A stretch of DNA of 64,000 nt from Pseudomonas graminis (lineage in GTDB: Bacteria; Pseudomonadota; Gammaproteobacteria; Pseudomonadales; Pseudomonadaceae): NCBI RefSeq assembly GCF_002093745.1, contig NZ_MTSB01000012.1, forward strand, positions 141,069 through 205,068, in the 5' to 3' direction. Positions 32,499 to 43,134 of the stretch are shown one piece after another. Every line of letters starts with the position of its first letter. Positions within the stretch are counted from its first letter, which is position 1. Position numbers and translations under genes: made by a program. Under the pieces are notes generated by a model, which searched no databases, had not been told where the DNA came from, and saw only the letters and a program-made list of their open reading frames with translations.

Positions 32499-34214
32499 TC
32501 AGCGTTTCACTCGGCCCTGGATGAACGACAGCACATCCGCGACCGCAATGGCTTGCGGCTGCGATTCGGTACGGCTCTTGTATTCCAGATTGCCTTCGGC
32601 AAGCCCGCGATCACTGACCACGATGCGATGCGGAATGCCGATCAGCTCCATGTCGGCGAATTTGATGCCCGGGCTGGTTTTCTTGTCCCGGTCATCCAGC
32701 AACACCTCAAAACCGGCAGCGGTCAGCTCTGCGTAAAGCGTGTCGGTCGCCTCGCGGACGGCGTCGGTTTCATAGCGAAGCGGAATAAGTGCAATCTGGA
32801 ACGGCGCCAGCGTGTCGTTCCAGATGATGCCGTTCTCGTCGCTGTTCTGCTCGATGGCTGCAGCCACCACGCGGGAAACACCAATGCCGTAGCAGCCCAT
32901 TGCCAGGTTGACCGGTTTGCCGTTTTCACCCAGCACCTGGCACTTCATGGCTTCGCTGTACTTGGTGCCCAACTGGAAAATATGGCCCACTTCGATACCG
33001 CGCTTGATCTCCAGCGTGCCGTTGCCATCCGGGCTGGGATCGCCCGCAACGACATTGCGCAGGTCCGCAACTGTCGGCACCGGCAGGTCGCGCTCCCAAT
33101 TGACGCCGAAATAGTGCTTGTCATCAATGTTGGCACCCACACTGAAATCGCTCATCAGTTCGACCGAGCGATCAATGATGCAAGGCAGTGGCAGGTTCAG
33201 TGGGCCGAGCGAGCCTGCGCCTGCGCCGATGGCGTCACGCAATTCGGCTTCAGAAGCCATGACCAGCGGGCTGGCCACCTGCGGCTGCTGGCTGGCCTTG
33301 ATTTCGTTGAGCTCGTGATCGCCGCGAATGATCAGTGCGATCAGCTTGCCTTCTTCGGCCGCATGCACCACCAGCGTTTTGACAGTCTTTTCGATAGGCA
33401 GACCAAAGCCTTCGACCAGTTGTGCAATGGTTTTGGCATTCGGGGTATCGACCAGACGCAACTCTTCAGTGGCGGCCGGACGCGTCTTCTCGGCAGGGAC
33501 TGCCTCGGCTTTTTCGATATTGGCCGCATAGTCGGAGCCATTGCTGAACACGATATCGTCTTCGCCAGACTCGGCCAGTACGTGAAACTCGTGCGAGCCA
33601 GCGCCACCAATCGAACCGTTGTCGGCTTCGACCGGGCGGAATTTCAGGCCCAGGCGGCTGAAGATGTTGCTGTACGCAAGGTGCATGCGGTCGTACGTGA
33701 TCTGCAGCGAAGCGTTGTCGGCATGGAACGAGTAAGCGTCTTTCATGACGAACTCGCGGCCACGCATCAGGCCGAAGCGTGGGCGGATCTCGTCACGGAA
33801 TTTGGTCTGAATCTGGTACATGTTGATCGGCAGCTGTTTATAGCTGTTCAACTCATTGCGTGCCAGATCGGTAATGACTTCTTCGTGGGTCGGGCCCAGG
33901 CAGAACTCACGGTTGTGGCGATCGACCAGGCGCATCAGCTCCGGCCCGTATTGTTCCCAGCGGCCGGACTCTTGCCACAGCTCTGCGGGCTGGATGCCAG
34001 GCATCAGGATTTCGAGTGCGCCAGCGGCGTCCATTTCTTCACGGACGATGGCTTCGACCTTGCGCAATACGCGCAGGCCCATAGGTAACCATGTGTAGAG
34101 GCCGGATGCCAGTTTGCGGATCATGCCGGCACGCAGCATCAGCTGATGGCTGACCACGACCGCGTCGGAAGGGGTTTCTTTCTGTGTGGCGAGCAAAAAT
34201 TGACTGGTGCGCAT
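32499..34214 (-). CDS. proS: Prolyl-tRNA synthetase
   Basis: A 571-residue class II synthetase of the bacterial type that charges tRNA-Pro. Class II motifs are seen (motif 1 around [30 protein letters not shown]; motif 2 [28 protein letters not shown]; motif 3 [14 protein letters not shown]). Between motifs 2 and 3 lies the INS editing domain (residues about 225-390) that removes mischarged Ala, followed by the anticodon-binding domain. Full length for the family. Confidence 0.97.
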   Translation of the reverse strand: MRTSQFLLATQKETPSDAVVVSHQLMLRAGMIRKLASGLYTWLPMGLRVLRKVEAIVREEMDAAGALEILMPGIQPAELWQESGRWEQYGPELMRLVDRHNREFCLGPTHEEVITDLARNELNSYKQLPINMYQIQTKFRDEIRPRFGLMRGREFVMKDAYSFHADNASLQITYDRMHLAYSNIFSRLGLKFRPVEADNGSIGGAGSHEFHVLAESGEDDIVFSNGSDYAANIEKAEAVPAEKTRPAATEELRLVDTPNAKTIAQLVEGFGLPIEKTVKTLVVHAAEEGKLIALIIRGDHELNEIKASQQPQVASPLVMASEAELRDAIGAGAGSLGPLNLPLPCIIDRSVELMSDFSVGANIDDKHYFGVNWERDLPVPTVADLRNVVAGDPSPDGNGTLEIKRGIEVGHIFQLGTKYSEAMKCQVLGENGKPVNLAMGCYGIGVSRVVAAAIEQNSDENGIIWNDTLAPFQIALIPLRYETDAVREATDTLYAELTAAGFEVLLDDRDKKTSPGIKFADMELIGIPHRIVVSDRGLAEGNLEYKSRTESQPQAIAVADVLSFIQGRVKR

Positions 34215-34332
34215 GGTTGGCCGTTGTCGGTTGCTGTGACTGGAAATGACTTGGCATTGTACGGCGGTGTTCCGGTGACGTACAGGGCAGGGCGGGCTTG
34301 CGGCGCGTGGGCGCGGGCTTTATGGCGTGAAT

Positions 34333-34362
34333 GAAGAAGCCCGGCATGAGCCGGGCTTCTTC
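34333..34362 (-). terminator. Terminator downstream of oprD-family porin gene
   Basis: A perfect 13-bp stem GAAGAAGCCCGGC/GCCGGGCTTCTTC with a 4-base loop, 24 bases past the porin stop. It separates the porin gene from proS. Confidence 0.75.
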
Positions 34363-34385
34363 TATTAACGAGTGCTGAGCTGCGA

Positions 34386-35708
34386 TTACAGGATCGAAAT
34401 CGGGTAATCGACGATCAGGCGGAACTCGTTGACATCGCCTTCGCCCTGATCGGCGTTTGCGCGATGCCATGCTTGACGTGCGCGGAAGGACAGGTTCTTG
34501 GCCGGGCCAGTCTGTACGACGTATTTGGCTTCGAGGTTGGTCTCGTGGTGTTCGCCATCTGCACCGTACAAGCCGGCGTAAGCACTGCCAGCAGGCGTTT
34601 TGGTGCCGTCGATGTCAGTACCCTTGATGTAGCGGGTCATGAAGCTCAGGCCAGGGACACCGTACGGAGTCATGTTCAGGTCGTAGCGAGCCTGCCAGGA
34701 TTTTTCGCCCGGACCGTTGAAGTCGGAGTACTGAATCGAGTTGTTCAGGAAGATCGAGTCGCCACCACGGTTGTTGTCACCAATACCGATGTAGTCGAAC
34801 GGGGTGTCACCGTTGATTTTCTGGAATGCCAGGGTCACGGTGTGTGCAGCAAGGAACGAGTAAGCTGCGGAGCCGGAGAACGCGGTGTTGCTGATCGAGC
34901 CGGCTTTCGCGCTGCCTTCGTCTACGGTGCGGTAGATGTTAGCGTCGAAGGCCAGGGATTGATCGTTACCCAGCGGCAGCGCGTAGTTCACGTTACCGTA
35001 GTATTGATCCCAGATGTCTTCAAGCTTGGCTGCGTAGAACGCGACGCCCAGGCTGTCGGTGATGGCATATTTGCCGCCAGCGAAGTCAGCGCTATTCGCA
35101 CGAACGCCTGCGTAGTTGGCGAAGATGCTGCCGTTGTGGCTGGTGTCATCCTGGCTGGTGCCGGAGTAGAAGTGACCCGCTTCAACGTCCAGGCCTTGGA
35201 GCTCACTGCTTTGCAGGCTGATACCGCTGGCTGTCTGAGGCAGCAGGCGCGAGCCGCCAACCGCGAACACTGGACTGGTCGGCTGCATGTCGCCCACTTT
35301 CAGTTCAGTTTTCGATACGCGGAATTTCACTGCGCCGCCAGCTTTGCTCTGGGTGTCTTCGTTATTGCCAGCGGAATCGGTGATCAGGTTGCCTGAACCC
35401 GAATACTTGTCCGGGCCCCAGAGCTTGACGCCGGCGTAAGCGAACGCTTCTACGCCGACCCCGATGGTGCCTTGGGTGTAGCCGGTGCTGAAGTTGGCCC
35501 AGATACCTTGAGTCCAGTCACGATCGTCGGCGGCACCGGCTTTCTTGTCACGGTTGTAATAGTAATTGCGCAACTTCAGGTCAAGCGTGCTGCCTTCGAC
35601 AAAGCCCTTGGCATCAGCCTGATCGCTGACGAAAGGTGCTGCCGTTGCCAACTGGGTACTGGCTGCAGTAACGGCCAGTGCGATTGCGCTCCACTTCATC
35701 ACTCTCAT
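34386..35708 (-). CDS. OprD-family outer-membrane porin
   Basis: A 440-residue outer-membrane protein with a signal peptide (MKWSAIALAVTAASTQLATA, cut before APF) and the OprD barrel signatures: GFVEGSTLDLKLRNYYYNRD near the N terminus, a central YGNVNYALPLGNDQSLAFDANIYRT, and the closing EFRLIVDYPISIL ending in Leu. OprD porins take up basic amino acids and related compounds. The position next to proS and the HIT gene is that of oprD (PA0958) in P. aeruginosa, but substrate is not proven, so no symbol is given. GGAG lies 8 bases before the chosen ATG. Confidence 0.9.
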   Translation of the reverse strand: MRVMKWSAIALAVTAASTQLATAAPFVSDQADAKGFVEGSTLDLKLRNYYYNRDKKAGAADDRDWTQGIWANFSTGYTQGTIGVGVEAFAYAGVKLWGPDKYSGSGNLITDSAGNNEDTQSKAGGAVKFRVSKTELKVGDMQPTSPVFAVGGSRLLPQTASGISLQSSELQGLDVEAGHFYSGTSQDDTSHNGSIFANYAGVRANSADFAGGKYAITDSLGVAFYAAKLEDIWDQYYGNVNYALPLGNDQSLAFDANIYRTVDEGSAKAGSISNTAFSGSAAYSFLAAHTVTLAFQKINGDTPFDYIGIGDNNRGGDSIFLNNSIQYSDFNGPGEKSWQARYDLNMTPYGVPGLSFMTRYIKGTDIDGTKTPAGSAYAGLYGADGEHHETNLEAKYVVQTGPAKNLSFRARQAWHRANADQGEGDVNEFRLIVDYPISIL

Positions 35709-36500
35709 CGTGATTGCTCCTTTGGTTTTTTAGAAGATTTTGTGCCGTCCCACCTGTTTTTTTATCTGGGCGGCTCTTTCTATTTTTGGTCGGCGGAATC
35801 TACATCACGCTGACTTTTGTTGCGATAGATACAGCTCTATCCTTTCAGAATCTTTACGGCGCTTTGCGGACCGAGCCGTTTTCCCTTGATCCTGTCACCC
35901 CTGTTTTCCGCCAGAGGTGCCGTGATCATGTGGGTGATAAAGCAACAAGCGTGCTCAAACCAGCCGGAAATGAAAAAATTTTGTGAAAAATCAGAATTCG
36001 CATCCGGTTGTTTTCCTAACTCCTTGTTTTTTAAGCAGATAGATAAAATATTAAAATTCATGCCCGTCATGCCCGGTCGAGGCGTGCGGAGCGTCGTGCA
36101 GCAAAAGCGTTACCCAGGGATGCGTAGGGTGTGTAGAAAACGAATTCCCGGTGTTGTCACAGCAACAGCTGTGTGTGGTTTTGGTGCAGTCCTGTTCGAG
36201 CGTGCCTGAACCTGGAGCGTTGTCCGGGTCATCCCTATGGTGGGGGTTGGATTGTTTCATTTTCATGTACCCGCGACAGACGATTGCCGCCCTGTTGTGG
36301 TGTGAGCGCCGTTCTGTCTTTTTTGCTACACCCTGAAACGGCCTCAAATCGGTGCGAAGAGTGTCCTGTCGGCTGCAAGCTGGTGCATCGATCAGTCAGG
36401 GGTGAAGCATTGCTCCATCGCGCGTATCCTTCCGGGTATCAAGTGCCAGCTTCATTACGGGGCTGGCCGGGCATCCACCTGGCTATCAGGAGTTCTTATC
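35709..36500. other. 790-base intergenic region between porin and HIT genes
   Basis: A divergent region without a supported gene. It is AT-rich near 35960-36060 and must hold the porin promoter on the minus strand and that of the HIT gene on the plus strand. No terminator or known RNA is recognised. Its length would allow a small RNA or long leader. Confidence 0.5.
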
Positions 36501-36932
36501 GTGTTCGTTCTGGACCCTCGTCTGCAGCAAGATACCTTGCTCGTGGGCGACTTCCCTCTGTGTCGTCTGTTGCTGTCCAACGATGCCCATTATCCCTGGT
36601 TCATTTTGGTGCCGCGTCGGGCCGATATCAGCGAGGTGTTTCAACTGGAACCCGCTGATCAATTGCAGTTGTGGCACGAGACGAGTGCCCTTGCGAAGGT
36701 GCTGAAAGACGTCTTTGATGCAGATAAAATCAACGTCGCCGCGTTGGGCAATATGGTCAGTCAACTGCACATGCACGTCATCGTGCGCAAACGGGACGAT
36801 ATTGCCTGGCCCGCGCCCGTGTGGGGCAAGCATCCTGCCGTCGCTTACACCGACGAGCAGTTCGCAGCGGTCCGCCGGCGACTAAAGCCGGTGTTGGCGA
36901 ATGATTTCAGATTTGAGGGAGAGCAATCATGA
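36501..36932 (+). CDS. HIT-domain protein with Gln in the first motif position
   Basis: A 143-residue histidine-triad family protein. The start is GTG at 36501, 8 bases after CAGGAG; earlier in-frame codons have no ribosome-binding site. The motif is Gln88-Leu-His90-Met-His92-Val-Ile, so the first His of HxHxH is Gln while the nucleophilic region is kept. HIT proteins hydrolyse or transfer nucleotides from small substrates. Its stop overlaps the start of slyX (ATGA), and the pair occurs together in other pseudomonads. Confidence 0.85.
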   Translation: MFVLDPRLQQDTLLVGDFPLCRLLLSNDAHYPWFILVPRRADISEVFQLEPADQLQLWHETSALAKVLKDVFDADKINVAALGNMVSQLHMHVIVRKRDDIAWPAPVWGKHPAVAYTDEQFAAVRRRLKPVLANDFRFEGEQS

Positions 36933-37135
36933 GTCTTGAAAATCGAGTCATGGAACTGGAAAGCCGGATGGCCTTTCAGGATGACACCATCCAGGCGCTC
37001 AATGATGTGCTGATCAAGCAGCAGCGCGAAATTGATCATCTGCAGCAGCAAATGGCAGCGATGCTCAAGCGTCAGGAGGAAATGGGCAGTCAGTTCGATA
37101 CCTTCGAGGAAGATGCGCCGCCTCCTCATTACTGA
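36929..37135 (+). CDS. slyX: SlyX-family protein
   Basis: A 68-residue coiled-coil protein ([39 protein letters not shown]) ending in the diagnostic PPPHY. Function is unknown; it was named for its place beside slyD in E. coli. Translationally coupled to the HIT gene and followed by a strong terminator. Confidence 0.92.
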   Translation: MSLENRVMELESRMAFQDDTIQALNDVLIKQQREIDHLQQQMAAMLKRQEEMGSQFDTFEEDAPPPHY

Positions 37136-37150
37136 CGGGCTGCTCCCATA

Positions 37151-37188
37151 AAAAAACCGCGACTTCCGTTGGGAGGTCGCGGTTTTTT
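37151..37188. terminator. Bidirectional terminator between slyX and cold-shock gene
   Basis: AAAAAACCGCGAC (37151-37163) pairs with GTCGCGGTTTTTT (37176-37188). A and T runs on both sides serve both convergent genes. Confidence 0.88.
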
Positions 37189-37220
37189 ATGACACTGGAT
37201 CTGTATGCGTTTCGCAGCAA

Positions 37221-37829
37221 TCAGCGGCGGGGCAGGGCTGCGATCACGTCTTCGGCCTGCAGGCCTTTGTCGCGATTCATGACAGAGAACTCGACGCGCT
37301 GGCCTTCGACCAGTACACGATGACCCTCTCCGCGAATGGCACGAAAATGCACGAAGATATCGTCGCCGGAGTCACGGGAAATGAAGCCGAAACCTTTAGA
37401 CGTATTGAACCACTTCACGGTGCCTGTATCCCGATTGCTCATGTCGTGATTTTGAGGGGCGGGCGAAGGAGAATAAGACCTGTAAAAGCTGACGCCCAGG
37501 TGCAGAACGACAGCGATGACGGCAATGGCCAGGCTCGTCATGATCGCGGGTTGCCCGGCGATGGTCAGTAACGGGACGAGCAAGGCCAGTGTCTGCACGA
37601 TGACTGCGATGACAAGCAAGGCACTGACCAGGTTTTGCAGGTTATGACGTGGGCCTCGATTCCAGTAAGGGATGACCGGAGCGAGTATCAGGTTAAGCAG
37701 GCCGAAGAAAGCCAGATAAAGCGCGTCAGGCTGTTGCAGGTAGGGAGACATGGCCTCGCTACGCAGGCTGGGTATGAAAGAAAGCAGCAGGGCTGCTGCT
37801 CCCGTTACCAGGTGGACAATTTTCAACAT
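37221..37829 (-). CDS. Membrane protein with C-terminal cold-shock domain
   Basis: A 202-residue fusion. Residues 1-125 hold about four hydrophobic helices ([70 protein letters not shown]). Residues 137-200 are a CspA-type domain with RNP1 KGFGFI and RNP2-like DIFVHF, which binds single-stranded nucleic acid. Start chosen at the ATG before LKIVHLVTG; the longer upstream reading lacks a signal. The matching P. aeruginosa gene (PA0961) is a probable cold-shock protein. A membrane-anchored RNA-binding role is inference. Confidence 0.85.
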   Translation of the reverse strand: MLKIVHLVTGAAALLLSFIPSLRSEAMSPYLQQPDALYLAFFGLLNLILAPVIPYWNRGPRHNLQNLVSALLVIAVIVQTLALLVPLLTIAGQPAIMTSLAIAVIAVVLHLGVSFYRSYSPSPAPQNHDMSNRDTGTVKWFNTSKGFGFISRDSGDDIFVHFRAIRGEGHRVLVEGQRVEFSVMNRDKGLQAEDVIAALPRR

Positions 37830-38296
37830 TTTAAAAAGCTCACATGCAAGAAGGATTACAAGAAATAGCTGGTTACGCCCGGTACGCTTCTGAACAAGAT
37901 GAGGCGTGATGCACGAGCGGTGGGCCAGCCTATGCGCCGATGCTGGATGGCAACTCATTGGCGACACGCCGTGTATTTAACAGCAAAGCCTGATCCTACT
38001 CAAATCAGCAATTGATTACGCTCGCCCTATACGGCCTGCCTTGCCGGTGAGGCACAGGGCAACCCCCCTGAAGAGGCTGAGACAGAGCGCTCGGTCCGGT
38101 TTTCGCCTGCTTGCCCCGAGCATGCAGGAATTTCTCGTCGTGATCGCTGCCGCATGGAGGCTCGACGCGGCGTGCTATCCGTCACGGCCCTTGTTCGGCA
38201 GTGGCGCTGCCTCAAGGGAAAGCTGCGCCCGTCGGGTTCTCTTGATAGAGTAGCGGTCGTTACTGCTTTTCAATCCTCACTAAAAGGGCATGAAAC
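37830..38296. other. 467-base intergenic region upstream of dps-like gene
   Basis: Divergent promoters of the cold-shock and Dps-like genes must lie here. No gene, terminator or known RNA is recognised. The middle (38040-38240) is GC-rich. Confidence 0.5.
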
Positions 38297-38770
38297 ATGG
38301 CAATTGATATTGGTATCAGTGAAGAGGATCGCAAATCGATCGTGGACGGCCTGTCGCACCTGCTGTCGGATACTTATGTGCTTTACCTCAAGACTCATAA
38401 CTTTCATTGGAACGTCAGCGGGCCTATGTTTCGCACGCTGCACCTGATGTTTGAAGAGCAATACAACGAACTGGCACTGGCGGTCGATTCTATTGCCGAG
38501 CGTATTCGTGCTCTGGGCTTTCCGGCGCCGGGCACTTATTCGACCTATGCTCGCCTGTCTTCCATCAAGGAAGAAGAGGGTGTGCCGAGTGCGGAGAATA
38601 TGATCAAAAGTCTGGTGCAAGGTCAAGAGGCCGTTGTCCGCACTGCGCGTAGTATCTTTCCTCTTCTGGATAAAGTCAGCGATGAACCGACAGCCGATCT
38701 GTTGACACAGCGCATGCAGGTTCATGAAAAAACAGCCTGGATGTTGCGTTCGATGCTCGAGCCGAAGTAA
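38297..38770 (+). CDS. Dps-family ferritin-like protein
   Basis: A 157-residue DNA-protection/ferritin-like protein. Conserved Dps residues are seen in [39 protein letters not shown], with the His, Asp and Glu of the intersubunit ferroxidase site. It stores iron and protects against peroxide as a dodecamer. It matches PA0962, also called a bacterioferritin-like/Dps protein. The C terminus is short and lacks a lysine-rich tail, so DNA binding is uncertain. Confidence 0.92.
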   Translation: MAIDIGISEEDRKSIVDGLSHLLSDTYVLYLKTHNFHWNVSGPMFRTLHLMFEEQYNELALAVDSIAERIRALGFPAPGTYSTYARLSSIKEEEGVPSAENMIKSLVQGQEAVVRTARSIFPLLDKVSDEPTADLLTQRMQVHEKTAWMLRSMLEPK

Positions 38771-39131
38771 CGACTGTGTCGAGCGGCCTTGACGGTCGCT
38801 CGTCCTTTACGTGCAGGCGCTGCCAGGAATGTGCCGAGCCCCGTTCCATCCGTGGCTGGGCGCGAGGCCGGCCTTGCAGGGTGTCGTGCAATTGAAGGTG
38901 GCTGCCATCTGGCGTACGCCACCAGGCAGTCCAGTATTTGTTATTCGCCTTCCATTACCTTTCAGCGTTAAACGATATTCCGCTGATTCCTGTGGCCATG
39001 TCCTACAGTGACAGGGTGTGAAGTCGGCTGGTTATAAAGTCTCGAATAATGTTTTATACATCGGGTATTTATTTGTTTTTGAATATTTCTTTCGGTGTTT
39101 TAAATTCATGGGTTCGAGGGTGGTAATCGTG
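38771..39131. other. Region behind the dps-like gene
   Basis: Contains the hairpin CGAGCGGCC/GGTCGCTCG (38780-38802, one G-T pair) close behind the dps-like stop, likely its terminator, and an AT-rich stretch at 39030-39110 suited to a promoter for the next gene. Confidence 0.55.
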
Positions 39132-39473
39132 ATGACAAGAGGGGTTGATCAAGACGTCAAGGTTTTACACAGGGAGGTGGAAATACGCCATGATCCCTTT
39201 GTTCAGGATTTCAATATGACGCTGGCACAGCCTCATTCAAAGTCGGTGCGGCTTAATGGGCTGGCGACCTGTCTGCGTCTGGAGAAAGTGTACTGGAACA
39301 TTTTGTCGGGCATTGCCAGTTCCAATGAGTGTTCCGTTAATGCTGTGTTGTCTTATATCGACAGGGAGGTGCATCTGCGCCACGGCGGCGTCAAGAATTT
39401 CAGTGGTTTGATTCGTGTTGTCTGCGTTGCACATTTGCTAAAGGCTGATTGTCTGGAAAATTCCCGCGCCTAG
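39132..39473 (+). CDS. Ribbon-helix-helix domain protein
   Basis: A 113-residue protein. Residues 30-105 match the ribbon-helix-helix group (RHH_4): SKSVRLNGLATCLRLEKVYWNILSGIASSNECSVNAVLSYIDREV followed by FSGLIRVVCVAHLL. Such proteins bind DNA as dimers or are regulators of unknown target. The start is ATG 39132, preceded at 11 bases by GAGGG; an ATG at 39108 lacks a ribosome-binding site. It lies alone between dps-like and aspS. Confidence 0.7.
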   Translation: MTRGVDQDVKVLHREVEIRHDPFVQDFNMTLAQPHSKSVRLNGLATCLRLEKVYWNILSGIASSNECSVNAVLSYIDREVHLRHGGVKNFSGLIRVVCVAHLLKADCLENSRA

Positions 39474-39611
39474 CTTGATCCTCATTCTGCGGGCTCGCTG
39501 CGGCGTGCCTGCCTCTCCCGGCTGCGGGCGGCCTGCGCAGCGCTGCGGGGTCGCAATGAACTTATCCGGGCCTGACAGGTTCGTTCGGCTGCACGGTGTC
39601 AATTAACTCTA

Positions 39612-39617
39612 TATAAT
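39612..39617 (+). promoter_or_regulatory. Possible -10 element upstream of aspS
   Basis: TATAAT in TCTATATAATCCCC, 143 bases before aspS. No good -35 at 16-18 bases is visible, so the assignment is weak. Confidence 0.35.
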
Positions 39618-39754
39618 CCCCCGTCTTGCTAGCGGGCGTGACTCTGCGTGGGCCTGGGCTGATATGAGCCCTGTGCCGGTGCCTTGCACCACTGAGCGCA
39701 AGCCAGGAGCGAAAGCGCCACCGAATTCGAATTACGAGAAGTGAAAACACCATC

Positions 39755-41530
39755 ATGATGCGCAGCCATTATTGCGGGCAACTGAACGAAAGCCTGGAAG
39801 GCCAGGAAATTACCCTTTGCGGATGGGTCCACCGTCGTCGTGACCACGGGGGCGTTATCTTTCTCGATATCCGCGACCGTGAAGGCATGGCTCAAGTGGT
39901 GTTCGACCCTGATCGTGCAGACACCTTCGCTGCCGCAGATCGCGTGCGCAGCGAGTACGTGGTCAAGGTCGTGGGCAAGGTTCGTGCTCGTCCGGCCGGT
40001 GCCGTGAACGCGAACATGGCATCCGGTGCCATTGAGGTTCTGGGTTACGAACTCGAAGTGCTGAACGAATCCGAGACACCGCCATTCCCGTTGAACGAAT
40101 ACTCCGACGTGGGCGAAGAGACGCGCCTGCGTTACCGCTTCATCGACCTGCGCCGCCCGGAGATGGCCGAAAAGCTGCGTTTGCGTTCGCGCATTACCAC
40201 CAGCATCCGTCGTTATCTGGATGAAAACGGTTTTCTCGACGTCGAGACACCGATACTGACTCGCGCCACGCCGGAAGGCGCCCGCGACTATCTGGTGCCA
40301 AGCCGCACACACCCGGGCAGTTTCTTTGCGTTGCCGCAGTCGCCTCAGTTGTTCAAGCAACTGCTGATGGTCGCCGGCTTCGACCGCTACTACCAGATCG
40401 CCAAGTGCTTCCGCGACGAAGACCTGCGTGCCGACCGTCAGCCGGAATTCACCCAGATCGACATCGAGACCAGCTTCCTCAACGAGGAAGACATCATGGG
40501 TCTGACCGAGAAGATGGTTCGTCAGCTGTTCAAGGAAGTGCTGGACCTGGAGTTCGGTGATTTCCCGCACATGACGTTCGAAGAGGCCATGCGCCGCTAC
40601 GGCTCCGACAAGCCAGACCTGCGCAACCCGCTGGAACTGGTGGACGTTGCCGATCAGCTTACCGGTGTGGAATTCAAGGTCTTCAGCGGTCCGGCCAACG
40701 ATCCGAAAGGGCGTGTTGCCGCATTGCGTGTGCCTGGCGCTGCCAGCATGGCGCGCAGCCAGATCGACGACTACACCAAGTTCGTCAGTATCTACGGCGC
40801 CAAAGGCCTGGCTTACATCAAGGTCAACGAGCGCGCGAAGGGGCCGGAAGGTCTGCAGTCGCCGATCGTGAAATTCATTCCGGAAGAAAACCTGAATGTC
40901 ATCCTTGATCGCGTCGGCGCGGTCGATGGCGATATCGTGTTCTTCGGTGCGGACAAGTTCAAGGTCGTCAGCGAAGCCCTTGGCGCGCTGCGGATCAAGA
41001 TCGGCAACGACCTCAAGCTGCACACCTGCGAGTGGGCACCGATGTGGGTCGTCGACTTCCCGATGTTCGAAGAGAACGACGACGGCAGCTTCACGGCACT
41101 GCACCACCCCTTCACGGCGCCCAAATGCACGCCTGAAGAGCTGGAAGCCAACCCTGCGACGGCGCTGTCCCGTGCCTACGACATGGTGCTCAACGGCACC
41201 GAGCTGGGCGGCGGTTCGATCCGTATCCACCGCAAGGACATGCAACAGGCGGTCTTCCGTCTGCTGGGCATCGCCGAGGACGAGCAGCAAGAGAAGTTTG
41301 GCTTCCTGCTGGATGCGCTGAAGTACGGTGCGCCACCGCACGGAGGTCTGGCGTTTGGTCTTGACCGTCTGGTCATGCTGATGACCGGCGCGCAGTCCAT
41401 CCGTGAAGTGATCGCGTTCCCGAAAACCCAGAGTGCCGCCGATGTCATGACTCAGGCACCTGGCGTTGTCGACGCCAAAGCGTTGCGCGAGTTGCACATC
41501 CGTCTGCGCGAGCAGCCAAAGGCCGAGTGA
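39755..41530 (+). CDS. aspS: Aspartyl-tRNA synthetase
   Basis: A 591-residue class II synthetase. The N-terminal OB-fold ([27 protein letters not shown]) binds the anticodon; catalytic motifs include motif 2 ([21 protein letters not shown]) and motif 3 ([16 protein letters not shown]); the bacterial GAD insertion lies at about residues 280-430. Many Pseudomonas AspRS are nondiscriminating and also make Asp-tRNA(Asn); the sequence alone does not settle this. Full length. A hairpin GGGCGTATC/GATACGCCC follows at 41540-41560. Confidence 0.97.
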   Translation: MMRSHYCGQLNESLEGQEITLCGWVHRRRDHGGVIFLDIRDREGMAQVVFDPDRADTFAAADRVRSEYVVKVVGKVRARPAGAVNANMASGAIEVLGYELEVLNESETPPFPLNEYSDVGEETRLRYRFIDLRRPEMAEKLRLRSRITTSIRRYLDENGFLDVETPILTRATPEGARDYLVPSRTHPGSFFALPQSPQLFKQLLMVAGFDRYYQIAKCFRDEDLRADRQPEFTQIDIETSFLNEEDIMGLTEKMVRQLFKEVLDLEFGDFPHMTFEEAMRRYGSDKPDLRNPLELVDVADQLTGVEFKVFSGPANDPKGRVAALRVPGAASMARSQIDDYTKFVSIYGAKGLAYIKVNERAKGPEGLQSPIVKFIPEENLNVILDRVGAVDGDIVFFGADKFKVVSEALGALRIKIGNDLKLHTCEWAPMWVVDFPMFEENDDGSFTALHHPFTAPKCTPEELEANPATALSRAYDMVLNGTELGGGSIRIHRKDMQQAVFRLLGIAEDEQQEKFGFLLDALKYGAPPHGGLAFGLDRLVMLMTGAQSIREVIAFPKTQSAADVMTQAPGVVDAKALRELHIRLREQPKAE

Positions 41531-41645
41531 TGCCGGGCAGGGCGTATCGCTGATACGCCCTGTGTCACCCTTATCGAGTGAAGCTTTTTGCCTGATGGTC
41601 TTGGGCGAAAGGTGAAAGTGTTTCAAAAAGAATCTGGAGCGAGAA

Positions 41646-42392
41646 ATGGCAGGTCATTCCAAGTGGGCCAACATCAAGCACCGCAAAGAGCGTCAGGATG
41701 CCAAGAAAGGCAAGATTTTCACCAAGTGGATTCGTGAACTGACGGTTGCTGCGCGTCAGGGTGGTGGTGATCCAGGCTCCAATCCGCGTCTTCGTCTGGC
41801 GCTGGACAAGGCACTTGGCGCCAACATGACCCGTGACACCATTGATCGTGCCGTGGCGCGGGGTGTGGGGGCATCCGACGGTGATGATGTAGAAGAGCTG
41901 GGTTACGAGGGTTATGGTCCGGGCGGTGTGGCGATCATGGTCGAAACCATGACTGACAATCGCAACCGGACTGCCGCAGCGGTGCGCCATGCGTTTACCA
42001 AATGCGGTGGCAATCTCGGCACCGACGGCTCTGTTGCCTACCTGTTTGATCGTAAGGGGCAGATTTCCTTTGCGGCCGGCGTGGATGAAGACGCGCTGAT
42101 TGAAGCCGCTATGGAGGCCGATGCCGACGACGTCGTCACCAACGAAGATGGCTCGATTGATGTCTTTACTTCGTTTTCCGGATTCTATGCAGTGCGTAAC
42201 GCGTTGGAAGCTGCGGGCTTCAAGGCCGCAGACGCGGAAATCGTCATGTTGCCGACCACCAGTGCGGTGCTTGATCTGGAAACCGCTGAAAAGGTGCTCA
42301 AGCTGATCGACATGCTTGAGGACCTGGATGACGTGCAGAACGTCTATTCGAACGCGGAAATCCCGGACGACGTCATGGAGCAACTGGGCTGA
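41646..42392 (+). CDS. YebC/PmpR-family transcriptional regulator
   Basis: A 248-residue member of the YebC/TACO1 family, with the invariant start [27 protein letters not shown] and [18 protein letters not shown]. In P. aeruginosa the gene in this place (PA0964, pmpR) represses quinolone signalling; recent work on the family points to help for ribosomes stalled at prolines. It precedes ruvC, the order seen in many gammaproteobacteria. Confidence 0.93.
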   Translation: MAGHSKWANIKHRKERQDAKKGKIFTKWIRELTVAARQGGGDPGSNPRLRLALDKALGANMTRDTIDRAVARGVGASDGDDVEELGYEGYGPGGVAIMVETMTDNRNRTAAAVRHAFTKCGGNLGTDGSVAYLFDRKGQISFAAGVDEDALIEAAMEADADDVVTNEDGSIDVFTSFSGFYAVRNALEAAGFKAADAEIVMLPTTSAVLDLETAEKVLKLIDMLEDLDDVQNVYSNAEIPDDVMEQLG

Positions 42393-42415
42393 TCGCCGAC
42401 AGGTAACACCGTGTC

Positions 42416-42470
42416 AGAAGCCGGGGGAGCGAAGCTGTGGGTATCACGCAGCTATCGGCCTCCGGCTTCT
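42416..42470 (+). other. Long inverted repeat between yebC and ruvC
   Basis: AGAAGCCGG (42416-42424) pairs with CCGGCTTCT (42462-42470), and an inner AGCTGTGGGT...ACGCAGCT arm pair lies within. The hairpin sits 54 bases before the ruvC ATG; there is no T run, so it may be a processing or attenuation structure. Confidence 0.4.
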
Positions 42471-42523
42471 GCCTTTATGCTGCGCACATTGCCTTTGCGT
42501 TACTTTCTCAAGCTGCAGGCGTT

Positions 42524-43048
42524 ATGACTCTTATTCTAGGTATCGATCCCGGCTCGCGAATAACCGGCTATGGCGTAGTGCGTGACACTGGCCGTGGCTG
42601 CGTTTACGTGGCTTCGGGGTGTATTCGCACGGGCAGCGGCGAACTGCATGAGCGTTTGCAGATCGTGTATCGCGGTGTGCGTGAGGTCATCAAGACCTAC
42701 GAGCCTGTGACGATGGGCATCGAAAAGGTCTTCATGGCGCGCAACGCCGACTCAGCGCTCAAGCTGGGTCAGGCCAGGGGTGCGGCTATCGTGGCGGGTG
42801 CCGAAGAGGCGCTGGAAATTGCCGAGTACACGGCGACTCAGGTCAAGCAAGCTGTGGCTGGCACCGGTGGTGCGAATAAAGAGCAGGTGATGATGATGGT
42901 CATGCATTTGCTCAAGCTGACCCAGAAACCGCAGATCGATGCGTCCGATGCCCTGGCGATTGCGCTGTGTCATGCGCACACGCGTTCCAGCCTGATCCCT
43001 CACGGGCTGGGCACTGCACGCAGTCGCGGCGGTCGGTTGCGCCTCTGA
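42524..43048 (+). CDS. ruvC: Holliday junction resolvase RuvC
   Basis: A 174-residue endonuclease that cuts Holliday junctions. The acidic catalytic residues are visible: Asp8 ([14 protein letters not shown]), Glu in [11 protein letters not shown], and the two Asp in [15 protein letters not shown]. The ATG at 42524 gives the usual length; an in-frame GTG at 42437 would add 29 residues not found in the family. Followed by ruvA and ruvB. Confidence 0.97.
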   Translation: MTLILGIDPGSRITGYGVVRDTGRGCVYVASGCIRTGSGELHERLQIVYRGVREVIKTYEPVTMGIEKVFMARNADSALKLGQARGAAIVAGAEEALEIAEYTATQVKQAVAGTGGANKEQVMMMVMHLLKLTQKPQIDASDALAIALCHAHTRSSLIPHGLGTARSRGGRLRL

Positions 43049-43134
43049 TGGCATCGCCCGCAGGCCTGTTTTTGAGGATGGATTGTGTTCAATTTCGTCG
43101 CACAAGCGACTGGCAACACGAAAGGATCTGAAAC

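Noticed and set aside
32553..34088. 511-codon + strand frame opposite proS
   Set aside because: Shadow of the well-supported proS gene.
39629..41626. 665-codon minus-strand open frame opposite aspS
   Set aside because: Shadow of aspS; its product has no domain and covers an essential gene.
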